The translations under genes and the position numbers were made by a program. DNA of 64,000 bases from Acidimicrobiales bacterium (GTDB taxonomy: Bacteria > Actinomycetota > Acidimicrobiia > Acidimicrobiales > Aldehydirespiratoraceae), in NCBI GenBank assembly GCA_029263175.1, contig JAJCXZ010000035.1:1-64000 (forward strand), in the 5' to 3' direction. Below are positions 18,738 through 27,436 of the stretch, one piece after another. The first letter of the stretch is position 1. Each line of letters starts with the position of its first letter. The notes beneath the pieces are model-generated. The model made no database searches. It worked only from the letters and a program-made list of their open reading frames with translations, and was not told where the DNA came from.

Positions 18738-19956
18738 GCTGCGGCGGATCGCGGTCGCAACGTTCGGGCGATCCGACTTCTCGATCCTCCGCCCACTCTG
18801 CCGCCAGCTGCTCGCCGACCCGACGTTCGAGGTCGGCATGTGGGTAGGCGGTGCACACTTCGAGGAGGTCAGCGGCCGTACCGTCAATGAGATTGAACGG
18901 TCGGGTATCCCGATCTGGGCCCGAGTCGAGGGAGTCCCGTCCGATCGGTCGACCCTCGGAACCGTCCAGACGATGGCGGATCAGATGACCGGATTCGCCG
19001 CTGCCGCCTTGCGGGTCGACCACCCCCTCGTCGACGTCACCGGGCCACACGCCGACCTCGTGCTCATCCTCGGCGACCGCTTCGAGGCTGTCGCCGCGGG
19101 GCTTGCGATGGTGCCACTGGGCATCCCGGTCGGTCATATTAGCGGTGGAAGCATTACCGAAGGCGCTATTGACGACGTATTTCGACACTGTCTGACGAAG
19201 ATCGCCGCAGTCCACTTCTGCGACCTCCCTCGATTCGCCCAGCGAATCCACTACATGGGTGAGCCAACCGATCGAATTGTGACGACCGGCGCGCTCGGCC
19301 TGGACGGCTTCGCGGCGGCAAGGACGCATGACCTTTCGGAGTTCGCGGCACGGTTCGACTTGGGCGATCTTCGCCCGGGCTACGCCTTGGGGACTCTCCA
19401 CCCAGAGACACGCAATCCCGAAGTGACCCGATCCATGGCCGAGTCTATGGTCGAGGCGCTATCAGTGTCCGGACGCGACGTCGTCATCACCTATCCGAAT
19501 GCTGACCCTGGCTCAGAGGAGATCATCGACGTGATCGAGGGTGCCGCAATACGTCACCGACATGTTCACTGTGTGCGCGCGTTCGGTGCCGACTGGTACC
19601 CCACCGCAATGGCACACGCAGGCTTGATGGTCGGCAACTCGTCGGGAGGAATCATCGAGGCGGCGAGTTTCAACCTCCCCGTCATCGATATCGGCGCCCG
19701 CCAGAAGGGCCGGGAACACGGCCCCAATGTCATACACTGCAGCCGTGATCAGGCGGGCATCCTCAGGGCGATTCGCGAGGTAGGCCACGTGGATTTCCGT
19801 GCGAAGGCCATGAGCGGCAACATCTACGGCGACGGGCGGGGCGCCGAGCGCGTGATGGCTGCCCTTCACATCGCGGACTTCGAGGCGCTCGCCGCGCCGA
19901 AGCGATTCGCAGCGCCGGATCCCGAGTTCGAAGGCGGACTGATGGAGCTCCGATGA
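18730..19956 (+). CDS. legG: Hydrolysing NDP-sugar 2-epimerase, LegG/NeuC-like
   Basis: 408 residues from ATG 18730. GT-B epimerase fold: AVATFGRSDFSILRPL at the N-terminus, catalytic-domain segments ILGDRFEAVAAGLAM and GHISGGSITEGAIDD, then NSSGGIIEAASFNLPVIDIGARQKGRE, the nucleotide-binding hallmark of NeuC. NeuC/LegG enzymes invert C2 and hydrolyse off the nucleotide, here giving 2,4-diacetamido-2,4,6-trideoxymannose for LegI. Overlaps both neighbours; ATGA with the PtmE gene. NeuC-specific GDRFE and GHISGG separate it from the non-hydrolysing WecB family. Confidence 0.9.
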   Translation: MHELRRIAVATFGRSDFSILRPLCRQLLADPTFEVGMWVGGAHFEEVSGRTVNEIERSGIPIWARVEGVPSDRSTLGTVQTMADQMTGFAAAALRVDHPLVDVTGPHADLVLILGDRFEAVAAGLAMVPLGIPVGHISGGSITEGAIDDVFRHCLTKIAAVHFCDLPRFAQRIHYMGEPTDRIVTTGALGLDGFAAARTHDLSEFAARFDLGDLRPGYALGTLHPETRNPEVTRSMAESMVEALSVSGRDVVITYPNADPGSEEIIDVIEGAAIRHRHVHCVRAFGADWYPTAMAHAGLMVGNSSGGIIEAASFNLPVIDIGARQKGREHGPNVIHCSRDQAGILRAIREVGHVDFRAKAMSGNIYGDGRGAERVMAALHIADFEALAAPKRFAAPDPEFEGGLMELR

Positions 19957-21023
19957 AGCTGATCACCCTACGCGGAGACGATTGCAGTGCGCTGTCGGTC
20001 GAGCCGGGGGAGGACCTGCGCAGCGCAATGCAGCGTATGAACGAGAGCGGCCGCACCCTGCTCCTCGTCACCAAGGACAGCCGCCTGATGGGTGTGATCG
20101 CTGACGGGGACATCCGTCGATACCTCGCTGGCGGTGGAATGGCCGACGAGCCGGTCCAGGCCGCTCTCAATGAGGCACCAACAACGCTCGACCACGAAAC
20201 CCCGATACCCGAAGTCCGCGCATTCATGGTTCGCCGCGGGTTCGAATACATGCCGCTGACCGACGGTGACAACGCCGTGGCGCTTTGCATCCTCGACCGC
20301 GCTCCGCGGGCAACGGAGCTCTCGGCGATCATGATGGCCGGCGGGCTCGGCACACGCCTCGCTCCGCTGACGGACGACTGCCCGAAACCGTTGTTGCCTC
20401 TCGGCGGCAAGCCCATTCTGAGCCACATTCTCGATCACCTGAAGGGGCAGGGGGTCCACCGCTACGTGTTCTCGGTCAGCTATCTCTCGCACATGGTCGT
20501 CGACCACTACGAGGACGGCTCGGGGTTCGACTGTTTGATCGACTACGTCCACGAGACGCAACGGCTCGGCACCGGCGGTCCCCTGAGTCTCGTCGATCCC
20601 GAATCGATCTCCGATCCGTTTCTGTGCATGAACGCCGACGTGCTCAACGACATCGACATCGGAGCCCTCCGCGACACACACGAATCCAACGGCTGGGATG
20701 CCACGATGGTCGTCCTCGAACACACCAACGCAATCCCGTACGGCGTGGTGGACACCGCCCAGGACGGCAGTTTCGTCGAGATCCGCGAGAAGCCGGTCCA
20801 GTCGTTCCGCATCAACGCCGGCGTGTACATGCTGTCGAAATCAACTCTGCCATTGATACCAAGTGGAACGCAGTACGACATGCCGCGCCTGTTTTCGGAC
20901 CTTCGGGCCTGCGGTATGCGCTGTGGCACCTACGTGCACAGCGGTCGTTGGATCGACATCGGCACGACTCGAGAGTTCGAGCGTGCGAGGGCGATCTTCG
21001 ACGACGAGGCCGATGCTCGATGA
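19953..21023 (+). CDS. ptmE: CBS-domain sugar-1-phosphate nucleotidyltransferase, PtmE-like
   Basis: 356 residues. A CBS pair occupies about residues 1-115 (TKDSRLMGVIADGDIRRYL, YMPLTDGDNAVALCILDR); the rest is a nucleotidyltransferase with MMAGGLGTRLAPLTDDCPKPLLPLGGKPIL and the metal-binding CMNADVL. This CBS-plus-transferase order is that of Campylobacter PtmE, the glucosamine-1-phosphate guanylyltransferase that puts legionaminic acid synthesis on GDP-sugars instead of the UDP-sugars of the pseudaminic route. Its presence is the strongest pointer to the GDP pathway. ATGA overlap with the next gene. Confidence 0.88.
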   Translation: MKLITLRGDDCSALSVEPGEDLRSAMQRMNESGRTLLLVTKDSRLMGVIADGDIRRYLAGGGMADEPVQAALNEAPTTLDHETPIPEVRAFMVRRGFEYMPLTDGDNAVALCILDRAPRATELSAIMMAGGLGTRLAPLTDDCPKPLLPLGGKPILSHILDHLKGQGVHRYVFSVSYLSHMVVDHYEDGSGFDCLIDYVHETQRLGTGGPLSLVDPESISDPFLCMNADVLNDIDIGALRDTHESNGWDATMVVLEHTNAIPYGVVDTAQDGSFVEIREKPVQSFRINAGVYMLSKSTLPLIPSGTQYDMPRLFSDLRACGMRCGTYVHSGRWIDIGTTREFERARAIFDDEADAR

Positions 21024-22270
21024 ACGGACTCGAAGCCAGCCTCTCGCCGCTCGATCGTCGAGTTGCGGGACGGGAACGCAGCTTCCTCTTTGACGATCTC
21101 GCCGCTGCCTCTGATGAGCTCAAGGAGCTCATCGAGGGGAGCCGGATCCTCATGATTGGCGGGGCGGGGTCGATCGGCTCCCACACTCTGCGCACCATCT
21201 TGCACTTTGGACCGAAGACCTTGCATGTCATCGACCACAACGAGAACGGCCTCGCCGAGTTGGTGAGAGGACTCCGGTCATCGTCCGATACCCCGCCACT
21301 CGGTGAGCTCCTCACACTGCCGTTCGGTCTCGGCGGTGAACCATTCCGGTTGTGGCTCTCCTCTAGCGGCGTTGCCTACGACCACGTCCTGAACTTCGCC
21401 GCGCTCAAGCACGTCCGTTCCGAGAAAGACCCCTTCTCGATTCTCGCGATGCTCGAGACGAACGTGTTACATCTCGACCGCCTCTCACAACTCCTCTCCC
21501 AACGCACAAGTATCAAGCGGGTGTTCTCCGTCTCGACCGACAAGGCAGCCAATCCGAGCAGCATGATGGGCGCGACGAAACGACTGATGGAGCACGCTCT
21601 GTTCCAGCCGACACATCCGTGGGCCAACGGTGTGAGTGTTTCTTCGACCCGCTTCGCGAACGTTGCATTCTCGAACGGTTCACTCCTCCAGGCGTGGCAA
21701 CATCGCCTCGCCGACAGCCAGCCCCTGGCATGCCCGGAGGGGACACGACGCTTCTTCGTGTCGCTCAGCGAGTCAGGGCATCTCTGCACACTCGCCGGAT
21801 TCCTAGGCACCGACCGGAGCGTGATGGTGCCATCACTTGATCCCGACGAGAACCTCGTCCTGCTGGCCGATGTCGCAACCGAGTTCTTGGCTCATCATGG
21901 CTATGAGGCCCATCTGACGTACGACGAACAGGAGGCGCTTGAGCGCGTCGGAGAGTTGAAGGCCGCTGGCCGCTGGCCGCTCTTGCTGACCCCGCTCGAC
22001 ACAAGCGGCGAAAAACCATACGAGGAGTTCGTGGGTGCCCACGAGACGGTCCAGCAGTCTCGTTTCGCTGCATTGGAGGAGATCCCCTACCTGGCTCCAG
22101 CATCGCCGGGGAGTTTCCCTGCGCTCGTCGACACGCTACGCGAACTGCTTGCCAGCGCTGATTCCACCACCGTCACGGTCGAGGGTCTCAGATCACTCAT
22201 CGCCCAGGTCGAGCCGTCCTTCGCCCAAAGCCATCGGGCCAGCACTCAGTCCCTCGATCAACGGATGTAA
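21020..22270 (+). CDS. legB: CapD-like NDP-sugar 4,6-dehydratase, LegB role
   Basis: 416 residues from ATG 21020. Extended SDR of the polysaccharide-biosynthesis CapD/FlaA1 group: NAD site RILMIGGAGSIGSHTLR (about residue 40), then FSVSTDKAANPSSMMGATKRLMEHAL, where Met replaces the usual active-site Tyr before Lys, as in CapD. It lacks the membrane domain of long CapD proteins. By position it should supply the 4-keto-6-deoxy sugar used by LegC (LegB step). The C-terminal 140 residues are longer than in typical soluble dehydratases and look group-specific. Confidence 0.82.
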   Translation: MNGLEASLSPLDRRVAGRERSFLFDDLAAASDELKELIEGSRILMIGGAGSIGSHTLRTILHFGPKTLHVIDHNENGLAELVRGLRSSSDTPPLGELLTLPFGLGGEPFRLWLSSSGVAYDHVLNFAALKHVRSEKDPFSILAMLETNVLHLDRLSQLLSQRTSIKRVFSVSTDKAANPSSMMGATKRLMEHALFQPTHPWANGVSVSSTRFANVAFSNGSLLQAWQHRLADSQPLACPEGTRRFFVSLSESGHLCTLAGFLGTDRSVMVPSLDPDENLVLLADVATEFLAHHGYEAHLTYDEQEALERVGELKAAGRWPLLLTPLDTSGEKPYEEFVGAHETVQQSRFAALEEIPYLAPASPGSFPALVDTLRELLASADSTTVTVEGLRSLIAQVEPSFAQSHRASTQSLDQRM

Positions 22271-22272
22271 TC

Positions 22273-23295
22273 ATGCAGTTCGACGATGGTTGTTTCGTCA
22301 TCGCAGAGATCGGTGTCAATCACAACGGTTCGCTCGATCTCGCACGCGAACTGATTGACGCCTCCGCGGAGGCCGGCGCCGACGCCGTCAAGTTCCAGAC
22401 ATTCTTCGCTGCCGATCTGGTGACCGAATCGGCTCGCAAGGCCGACTATCAGAGCCGGAACACCGGCGACGAGGGCAGTCAGCACGCTATGCTGGCGTCA
22501 CTTGAGCTCGGTGAGTCGGACTTCGGCGACCTGATGGCCCATTGCGCCGAGCGGAGTATCCACTTCCTTTCGACCCCATTCGGCTTTCGTGCCGCCGATC
22601 TTCTCGAGCGCATCGGTGTCGACGCGTTCAAGGTGAGTTCCGGCGACCTCACCTATCATCAGCTGCTCGCCCATCTGGCGCAGAAGGGCAAGCCGATCAT
22701 CTTGTCCACCGGCATGGGCACGATGGCGGAGATCGAAGTGGCGTTGGAAGTCATCGACCGCGCCGGGCCCGCACCAGTGTCGCTGCTGCACTGCGTCTCG
22801 GACTACCCAGCCGCACCCGATACCTGCAATCTCACGGCCATGGCCACGATGGAAGCGGCATTCGGCCGGCCCGTTGGCTGGTCCGACCACACAGTCGGGT
22901 CCGCCGTTGGTTTCGCCGCCGCTGCATTGGGTGCGCGGATCATCGAGAAACACATCACCCTCGACGTCACCATGGACGGGCCGGATCATGCCGCCTCGAT
23001 GGAGCCAGCCGCCTTCGGCGATTTCGTTGCCGGTATCCGAGCGATCAGCGCGGCTCTGGGCAACGGTATCAAGCGTCCCGGAGCGGCCGAACTACGCACG
23101 GCGGAGGTCGCTCGCCGTTCCCTCATCGCAGCCCGCGACCTGCATGCCGGTGAAGTTATCGGCGCTGACGACCTCGCAATCCTGCGGCCGGGTACCGGAC
23201 TTCCACCGGCGATGTTCACCACCGTGGTGGGGTGTCGGTTGGGTCGTTCAGTTTCGACAGGCGAGCCGTTGACGATCGAGGATCTACATGGCTGA
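22273..23295 (+). CDS. legI: Legionaminic/sialic acid synthase, NeuB family
   Basis: 340 residues. NeuB TIM barrel: FVIAEIGVNHNGSLDLA, ADAVKFQTF, metal-binding His residues in SLLHCVSDYP and GWSDHTVG, and EKHITLD; the C-terminal SAF/antifreeze-like domain begins near residue 280 (RRSLIAARDLHAGEVIGADDL). It condenses phosphoenolpyruvate with a six-carbon amino sugar to give a nine-carbon nonulosonic acid. Neighbouring LegB/LegC/PtmE indicate the 6-deoxy diamino substrate of legionaminic acid rather than ManNAc. Eight-base overlap with the acyltransferase gene. Confidence 0.93.
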   Translation: MQFDDGCFVIAEIGVNHNGSLDLARELIDASAEAGADAVKFQTFFAADLVTESARKADYQSRNTGDEGSQHAMLASLELGESDFGDLMAHCAERSIHFLSTPFGFRAADLLERIGVDAFKVSSGDLTYHQLLAHLAQKGKPIILSTGMGTMAEIEVALEVIDRAGPAPVSLLHCVSDYPAAPDTCNLTAMATMEAAFGRPVGWSDHTVGSAVGFAAAALGARIIEKHITLDVTMDGPDHAASMEPAAFGDFVAGIRAISAALGNGIKRPGAAELRTAEVARRSLIAARDLHAGEVIGADDLAILRPGTGLPPAMFTTVVGCRLGRSVSTGEPLTIEDLHG

Positions 23296-23923
23296 CACCG
23301 ACGCCCCGGTGGTCGTGGTCGGGGCCGGCGGCCACGCTCGCGTGGTGGCGGAGGCGGTCGGGCAGGATCGAGTGGTCGGTCACCTGTCACCGACTAAGGG
23401 TGAGTTCAACGCCTTGCTCGGGCCTCGACTCGGCGACGACAAAGCGGTCGCTCAGGTCGAAGCCGACGGGCATTCGCTCGCTATCGGTGTCGGATTCGTC
23501 GATCGGCCGAGCGCTGAACGACGCTCTCGGCTAATCAAGGGGTTGGGTGCGGTCAGGCTGGCCACGGTCGTACACCAGCGGGCGATCGTGGCACCGAGCG
23601 CGCAGATCGGTGCCGGAGCCTTCGTTGCAGCCGGAGCAGTGATCGGCACAAACTCTCGTATCGGGCGCGCCTCGATTGTGAACACCGGCTCAGTCGTCGA
23701 CCATGACTGCCAGATCGGAGCCAACGTGCACATCGGCCCTGGCGCTGTTCTGTCTGGCGATGTAGAAGTGGGCGACGACAGCTTGATCGGCGTCGGAGCG
23801 ACCGTGCGCCAAGGGGTCCACATCGGTCGGAACGTCATCATCGGCGCCGGTGCCGCCGTTATCGCGGACATTCTTGACGGGGATACTGCGGTCGGCGTTC
23901 CGGCGCGCAGTGTAGACAAGTGA
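23288..23923 (+). CDS. NeuD/PglD-like hexapeptide acyltransferase (LegH candidate)
   Basis: 211 residues. An N-terminal Rossmann-like half (VVVVGAGGHARVVAEAV) leads into a left-handed beta-helix of hexapeptide repeats from about residue 95 (APSAQIGAGAFVAAGAVIG...). The likely catalytic His is in GSVVDHDCQIG, as in PglD. PglD acetylates the 4-amino group of a UDP-sugar; LegH does the equivalent on the GDP-sugar. It may instead use an acyl-ACP from the 8.2 kb trio. Alternative role: O-acetylation of the finished acid (NeuD). GTG/stop overlap with the next gene. Confidence 0.83.
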   Translation: MADTDAPVVVVGAGGHARVVAEAVGQDRVVGHLSPTKGEFNALLGPRLGDDKAVAQVEADGHSLAIGVGFVDRPSAERRSRLIKGLGAVRLATVVHQRAIVAPSAQIGAGAFVAAGAVIGTNSRIGRASIVNTGSVVDHDCQIGANVHIGPGAVLSGDVEVGDDSLIGVGATVRQGVHIGRNVIIGAGAAVIADILDGDTAVGVPARSVDK

Positions 23924-24897
23924 GACATTTCGTCCTCATCGGGCTCGGCTCAATTGGCCGTCGGCACGCGACAAACCTCGCATCGATGCACCCCGATGCA
24001 CGTTTCACAATCGTTCGACACCGCCCGGTTGTGGACGACTTCTGCCAGCAATTGGGCGCAAACGTGGTGACCGAGTTGTCTGCAGTCAAGGGCGGGGTAG
24101 ACCTGGCTGTCCTGGCCACTCCCTCGGCCAACCACGTGGCCCTACTGCCGACGCTGATCGAATTGGAGTGGCCGCTCCTCATCGAGAAGCCCGTGGTGAC
24201 CGAACTCGCTGACTGTCACCAGATCACAGAGCTGCTTGATCGAGCATCGACCTCGGTTCGTGTCGCTGGATTCAACCTTAGGTACCTCCCCTCACTGCGA
24301 GCCATGCGCGATGTGATCGTGGGTGGTGAACTTGGCCGCCCCGTTCATGCATCGTTCACTGCAGGGCAGTGGCTCCCCGCCTGGCGGCCCTCGGTCGACT
24401 ATCGGACCGTCTACTCGGCCGTTGCGGATCGTGGTGGCGGGGTCGAGCTCGACCTCTCACATGAGTTCGACGTCGCTCGGTGGTTCTTCGGTGATCTTGA
24501 GATCGAGTTCGCCCGGAGCGGCCGGTTCTCGGACCTGGAAATCACCTCGAACGACGCCGCCATCGCCATCCTGGAGCCGCCTCTCGGCCGTGGACCGGTC
24601 GTGAGTATCACGCTCGACTACCTCGCACGACCGCGCGTTCGACGGTACGAAGTAGTCGGCGATCGAGGTCGTCTCCATTGGAATATCGACGGGTCGCTGG
24701 AGCTGGCAACCGCCGACGGGCAACGGTCGCTCACCACAAGTCCAGCCGAGTTCGATGTGGGCTCGTCCTATGTAGCGATGATCAACGCAACACTCCGCGC
24801 TGCTGACACTGGCGATCTAAGCAGCGTGCAGTCGTTGTCGGACGGCCTAGCCTCCACACAGCTCGCGATCGGAGTGCGAGAGAGAGGGGGTCGCTGA
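23920..24897 (+). CDS. Gfo/Idh/MocA oxidoreductase, PtmF-like
   Basis: 325 residues from GTG 23920, which overlaps the preceding stop by four bases. Rossmann motif FVLIGLGSIGRRHATNL, the EKP motif (LLIEKPVVTELAD, about residue 88) and YRTVYSAVADRGGGVELDLSHEFDVARW in the active-site helix. In Campylobacter the ptm cluster carries an oxidoreductase of this kind (PtmF) between ptmE and ptmB; the order here (legI, acyltransferase, this gene, legF, ptmA) is very similar. The exact reaction is not settled from sequence. Confidence 0.78.
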   Translation: MRHFVLIGLGSIGRRHATNLASMHPDARFTIVRHRPVVDDFCQQLGANVVTELSAVKGGVDLAVLATPSANHVALLPTLIELEWPLLIEKPVVTELADCHQITELLDRASTSVRVAGFNLRYLPSLRAMRDVIVGGELGRPVHASFTAGQWLPAWRPSVDYRTVYSAVADRGGGVELDLSHEFDVARWFFGDLEIEFARSGRFSDLEITSNDAAIAILEPPLGRGPVVSITLDYLARPRVRRYEVVGDRGRLHWNIDGSLELATADGQRSLTTSPAEFDVGSSYVAMINATLRAADTGDLSSVQSLSDGLASTQLAIGVRERGGR

Positions 24898-24898
24898 C

Positions 24899-25582
24899 AT
24901 GGCGACGATCTGCACCATTTGCGCGCGCGGCGGCTCGGCGGGGGTCGCGCGCAAGAACGTCCGACCCTTGTTGGGCAAACCACTCATCGGGTGGACGATC
25001 GAGCAGGCGCTTGCGAGCCCCGCCATCGACGCAGTCTATGTCTCGACGGAAGACGACGAAATCGCCGAGGTCGCCATGGAATTCGGAGCGTCCGTTCCGT
25101 ATCGACGACCTGCCGACCTCGCCACCGCCTCGGCGGCGAAGCTTCCCGTCATCGCTCACCTCATCGAGCGAGTCGAAGAGGACGGCGTCGAGGTGACACG
25201 CATCGTCGACCTCGATCCCACGTCGCCGCTGCGGACGGGGGACGACATCGAGGCGGCCATCTCCTTGTTGCAGGACGATGTCGACGTTGTGATAACCGGC
25301 TACGCGTCGGACAAGAACCCGTATTTCAACATGGTCGAACAGAAGCCCGACGGGACGTTCGGCCTGGTGGTTGCATCCAGCGCGGTTTCGCGGCAGTCCG
25401 CCCCGACTGTTTTCTCTATGAACGCCTCCATCTACGTCTGGCATCGCCACACATTCTCGAGCGGATTATGGAACGGCCGAACAAGTCTCTATGAGATGCC
25501 ACGGGAGCGTTCGATCGACATCGACAGCGAACTGGATTTCAAGATCGTCGAGCTACTAATGGACGAACGAGGAGAGTCATGA
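24899..25582 (+). CDS. legF: CMP-legionaminic acid synthetase, PtmB/NeuA family
   Basis: 227 residues. The cytidylyltransferase signature ICARGGSAGVARKNVRPLLGKPLIGWTI is complete, with VYVSTEDDEIA, LDPTSPLRTGDDI and the late IDIDSELDF metal-binding motif. The family activates nonulosonic acids with CTP to CMP-sugars for transferases. NeuA homologues act on sialic acid; the linked genes favour legionaminic acid (PtmB/LegF). It follows the PtmF-like gene by one base and overlaps the SDR gene by four bases. The CMP-sugar product is the presumed donor for the two large transferases at 28.7-32.4 kb. Confidence 0.92.
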   Translation: MATICTICARGGSAGVARKNVRPLLGKPLIGWTIEQALASPAIDAVYVSTEDDEIAEVAMEFGASVPYRRPADLATASAAKLPVIAHLIERVEEDGVEVTRIVDLDPTSPLRTGDDIEAAISLLQDDVDVVITGYASDKNPYFNMVEQKPDGTFGLVVASSAVSRQSAPTVFSMNASIYVWHRHTFSSGLWNGRTSLYEMPRERSIDIDSELDFKIVELLMDERGES

Positions 25583-26358
25583 TAGCAGCGGGGCGCACAG
25601 TCCTTCTCACCGGTGGTGGAGGCATCATCGGCCGAGCAATGACAGTCGAGCTGGCGAAGGCCGGGCATCGTGTGGCGGTCGTGGATCGCGACCTGGCCCT
25701 CGCAACAGCTGCGGCCCAACAGGTCGACAGCACCGCGGCCAAGCCCTACGAGTGCGACATCACCGACCGCGATGCACTGATTGACCTCCGCGATCATGTG
25801 GGATCAGCTCTCGGACCGGTCAGCGCACTCATCTGCAACGCCGCGGCCAAGAGCGAGAACTTCTTCGACCCTTTTCCGGAGTTTCCGCTCCAGGACTGGA
25901 ATGAGGTAATGGCCACGAACCTGACTGGCCCCATGCTGTGCGCCCAGATCTTTGGTGAGCCGATGGCGGAGGCCGCCGACGGTGTAATCATCAACGTGCT
26001 GTCGATCTATGGCATTGTCGCCCCTGACCAGCGCATTTATGACGGTTCCGAGTACGAGGGACGGCCGATCAACACGCCCGCTGTCTACAGCGCGTCCAAG
26101 GCTGGGCTATGGGGGTTGACGAAGTACCTCGCGAGCTACTGGGGATCAGTTGGCGTCCGCGTAAACGCAGTCACGCCAGGGGGCGTGTTCAGCGGCCAGA
26201 ACGAGACCTTTGTCGCTGCCTATTCACAACGAACCATGCTCGGCCGCATGGCTCAACCGGAGGAGATCGCGTCCGCCACCGCCTATCTGATGTCGGAAGG
26301 TGCGGCCTACGTCACGGGCCAGAACCTGGTTGTCGATGGCGGACTCACGGCATGGTGA
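25579..26358 (+). CDS. ptmA: SDR oxidoreductase, PtmA-like
   Basis: 259 residues, classical SDR: VLLTGGGGIIGRAMTVELA, CNAAAKSENF, catalytic Ser in NVLSIYGIV, Tyr/Lys in YSASKAGLWGLTKYL, and VTGQNLVVDGGLTAW at the C-terminus. The long NDQRIYDGSEYEG-type insert before the Tyr is found in flagellin-modification PtmA proteins. PtmA belongs to the legionaminic acid cluster of Campylobacter; its biochemical step is less firmly known than those of PtmE or the Leg enzymes. Coupled to legF by ATGA. Confidence 0.82.
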   Translation: MIAAGRTVLLTGGGGIIGRAMTVELAKAGHRVAVVDRDLALATAAAQQVDSTAAKPYECDITDRDALIDLRDHVGSALGPVSALICNAAAKSENFFDPFPEFPLQDWNEVMATNLTGPMLCAQIFGEPMAEAADGVIINVLSIYGIVAPDQRIYDGSEYEGRPINTPAVYSASKAGLWGLTKYLASYWGSVGVRVNAVTPGGVFSGQNETFVAAYSQRTMLGRMAQPEEIASATAYLMSEGAAYVTGQNLVVDGGLTAW

Positions 26359-26362
26359 AGTC

Positions 26363-27436
26363 ATGATTCGAGTACGCATCGCAGAAGCCGATGACCAAAA
26401 GCGGCTCATCGAGTTCATCCACGATCATTGGTCCGAGACGCACATCTTCGCGCAGCGACCTGAGGTGTTTGCCTGGCAGCATCTCCAAGACGACGGCCGG
26501 TTGAACATGGTCCTCGCCGAGGAGGTCGACGTGCCCGAAGAACGGGTGCTCGGAGTCCTCGGCTTCATTCCAATGGGTCGGTTCGCGCCGAACCTCGGGG
26601 ATCGCGACTTGCTGCTAGCGATCTGGAAAGTCGACGAGAGCGCAGCTCCACCCGGGCTCGGACTTCGGCTGCTGAAGTACCTCCGCTCCGAACTGCAGCC
26701 GCGGATGATCGCCGCGATCGGCACCTCGGAAATGGTTCGCCGGATCTACGAGGTGCTCAGGTACCGCGTTGGTGCACTCCACCAATCGGCGATCTTCAAC
26801 CCCGCTCGCCGCGATGACCTCCGCGTCGCCGCCAATGTCCCCGCTTCGGCCTTCGAGCCGGCTATTGAAGTGCCCGCCGAGGTACTCGAGCTGGTTCCCT
26901 TCGGCGCCGACGCCAGCGCCGACCTTCGTGTAACCATCGACACCCTCGGCGAGGGCGGTTTGCCGACAAAAAGCTGGGCCTATGTTGAAGCTCGCTATTT
27001 ACGGCACCCGTGGTACCGATACGAAACTCGGCTCGTGCGTTCTGGCGGCCTCCCTGTCGCAATCGTTGTCTGGCGGGTTGTGCGGGGGGTTGGCGCCGAC
27101 GTGCTTCGAATCGTGGACGTGATCGGCGACACCGGGTGGCTGCGTCGAGCGCCGTTCGCCCTGCAAGAAGAGATTGTTCGAGTAGATGCCGAATACATCG
27201 ATCTGATGCAGTGGGGCATCGATTCTGCCCTTCTCGCCGCCGCTGGCTTTGTGTGCGTCGACAACCATCCCGACATGATCTTGCCGAACTACTTCTCACC
27301 TTTTGAAGCGCGCAATGTGCCGATCGAACTGGCTGTCAAGGTGTTCGACGACGACGAGGCGCGAGCGACCCTCTTTCGGGCGGACTCCGATCAGGATCGA
27401 CCCAACCTCGTCTCCGAGGTCGAGCACACCCGCTGA
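26363..27436 (+). CDS. GNAT-like N-acyltransferase of the glycan island
   Basis: 357 residues from ATG 26363. The first 160 residues have GNAT features: VRIAEADDQKRLIEFIHDHW, a central VLGVLGFIPMGRF strand and the acyl-donor loop APPGLGLRLLKYL. The second half (from about 190) looks like a related but degraded fold with no motif I can name. Sits between ptmA and a glycosyltransferase; stop and next start overlap by one base. It could be the 4-N-acetyltransferase (LegH in Campylobacter is GNAT-type), leaving the NeuD-like protein for another acylation. Confidence 0.65.
   Translation: MIRVRIAEADDQKRLIEFIHDHWSETHIFAQRPEVFAWQHLQDDGRLNMVLAEEVDVPEERVLGVLGFIPMGRFAPNLGDRDLLLAIWKVDESAAPPGLGLRLLKYLRSELQPRMIAAIGTSEMVRRIYEVLRYRVGALHQSAIFNPARRDDLRVAANVPASAFEPAIEVPAEVLELVPFGADASADLRVTIDTLGEGGLPTKSWAYVEARYLRHPWYRYETRLVRSGGLPVAIVVWRVVRGVGADVLRIVDVIGDTGWLRRAPFALQEEIVRVDAEYIDLMQWGIDSALLAAAGFVCVDNHPDMILPNYFSPFEARNVPIELAVKVFDDDEARATLFRADSDQDRPNLVSEVEHTR

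Noticed and set aside
17091-18887. Open frame of 598 codons on the minus strand opposite legC
   Set aside because: No protein-like motifs and it runs across the legC aminotransferase and the broken surface gene; an antisense shadow.
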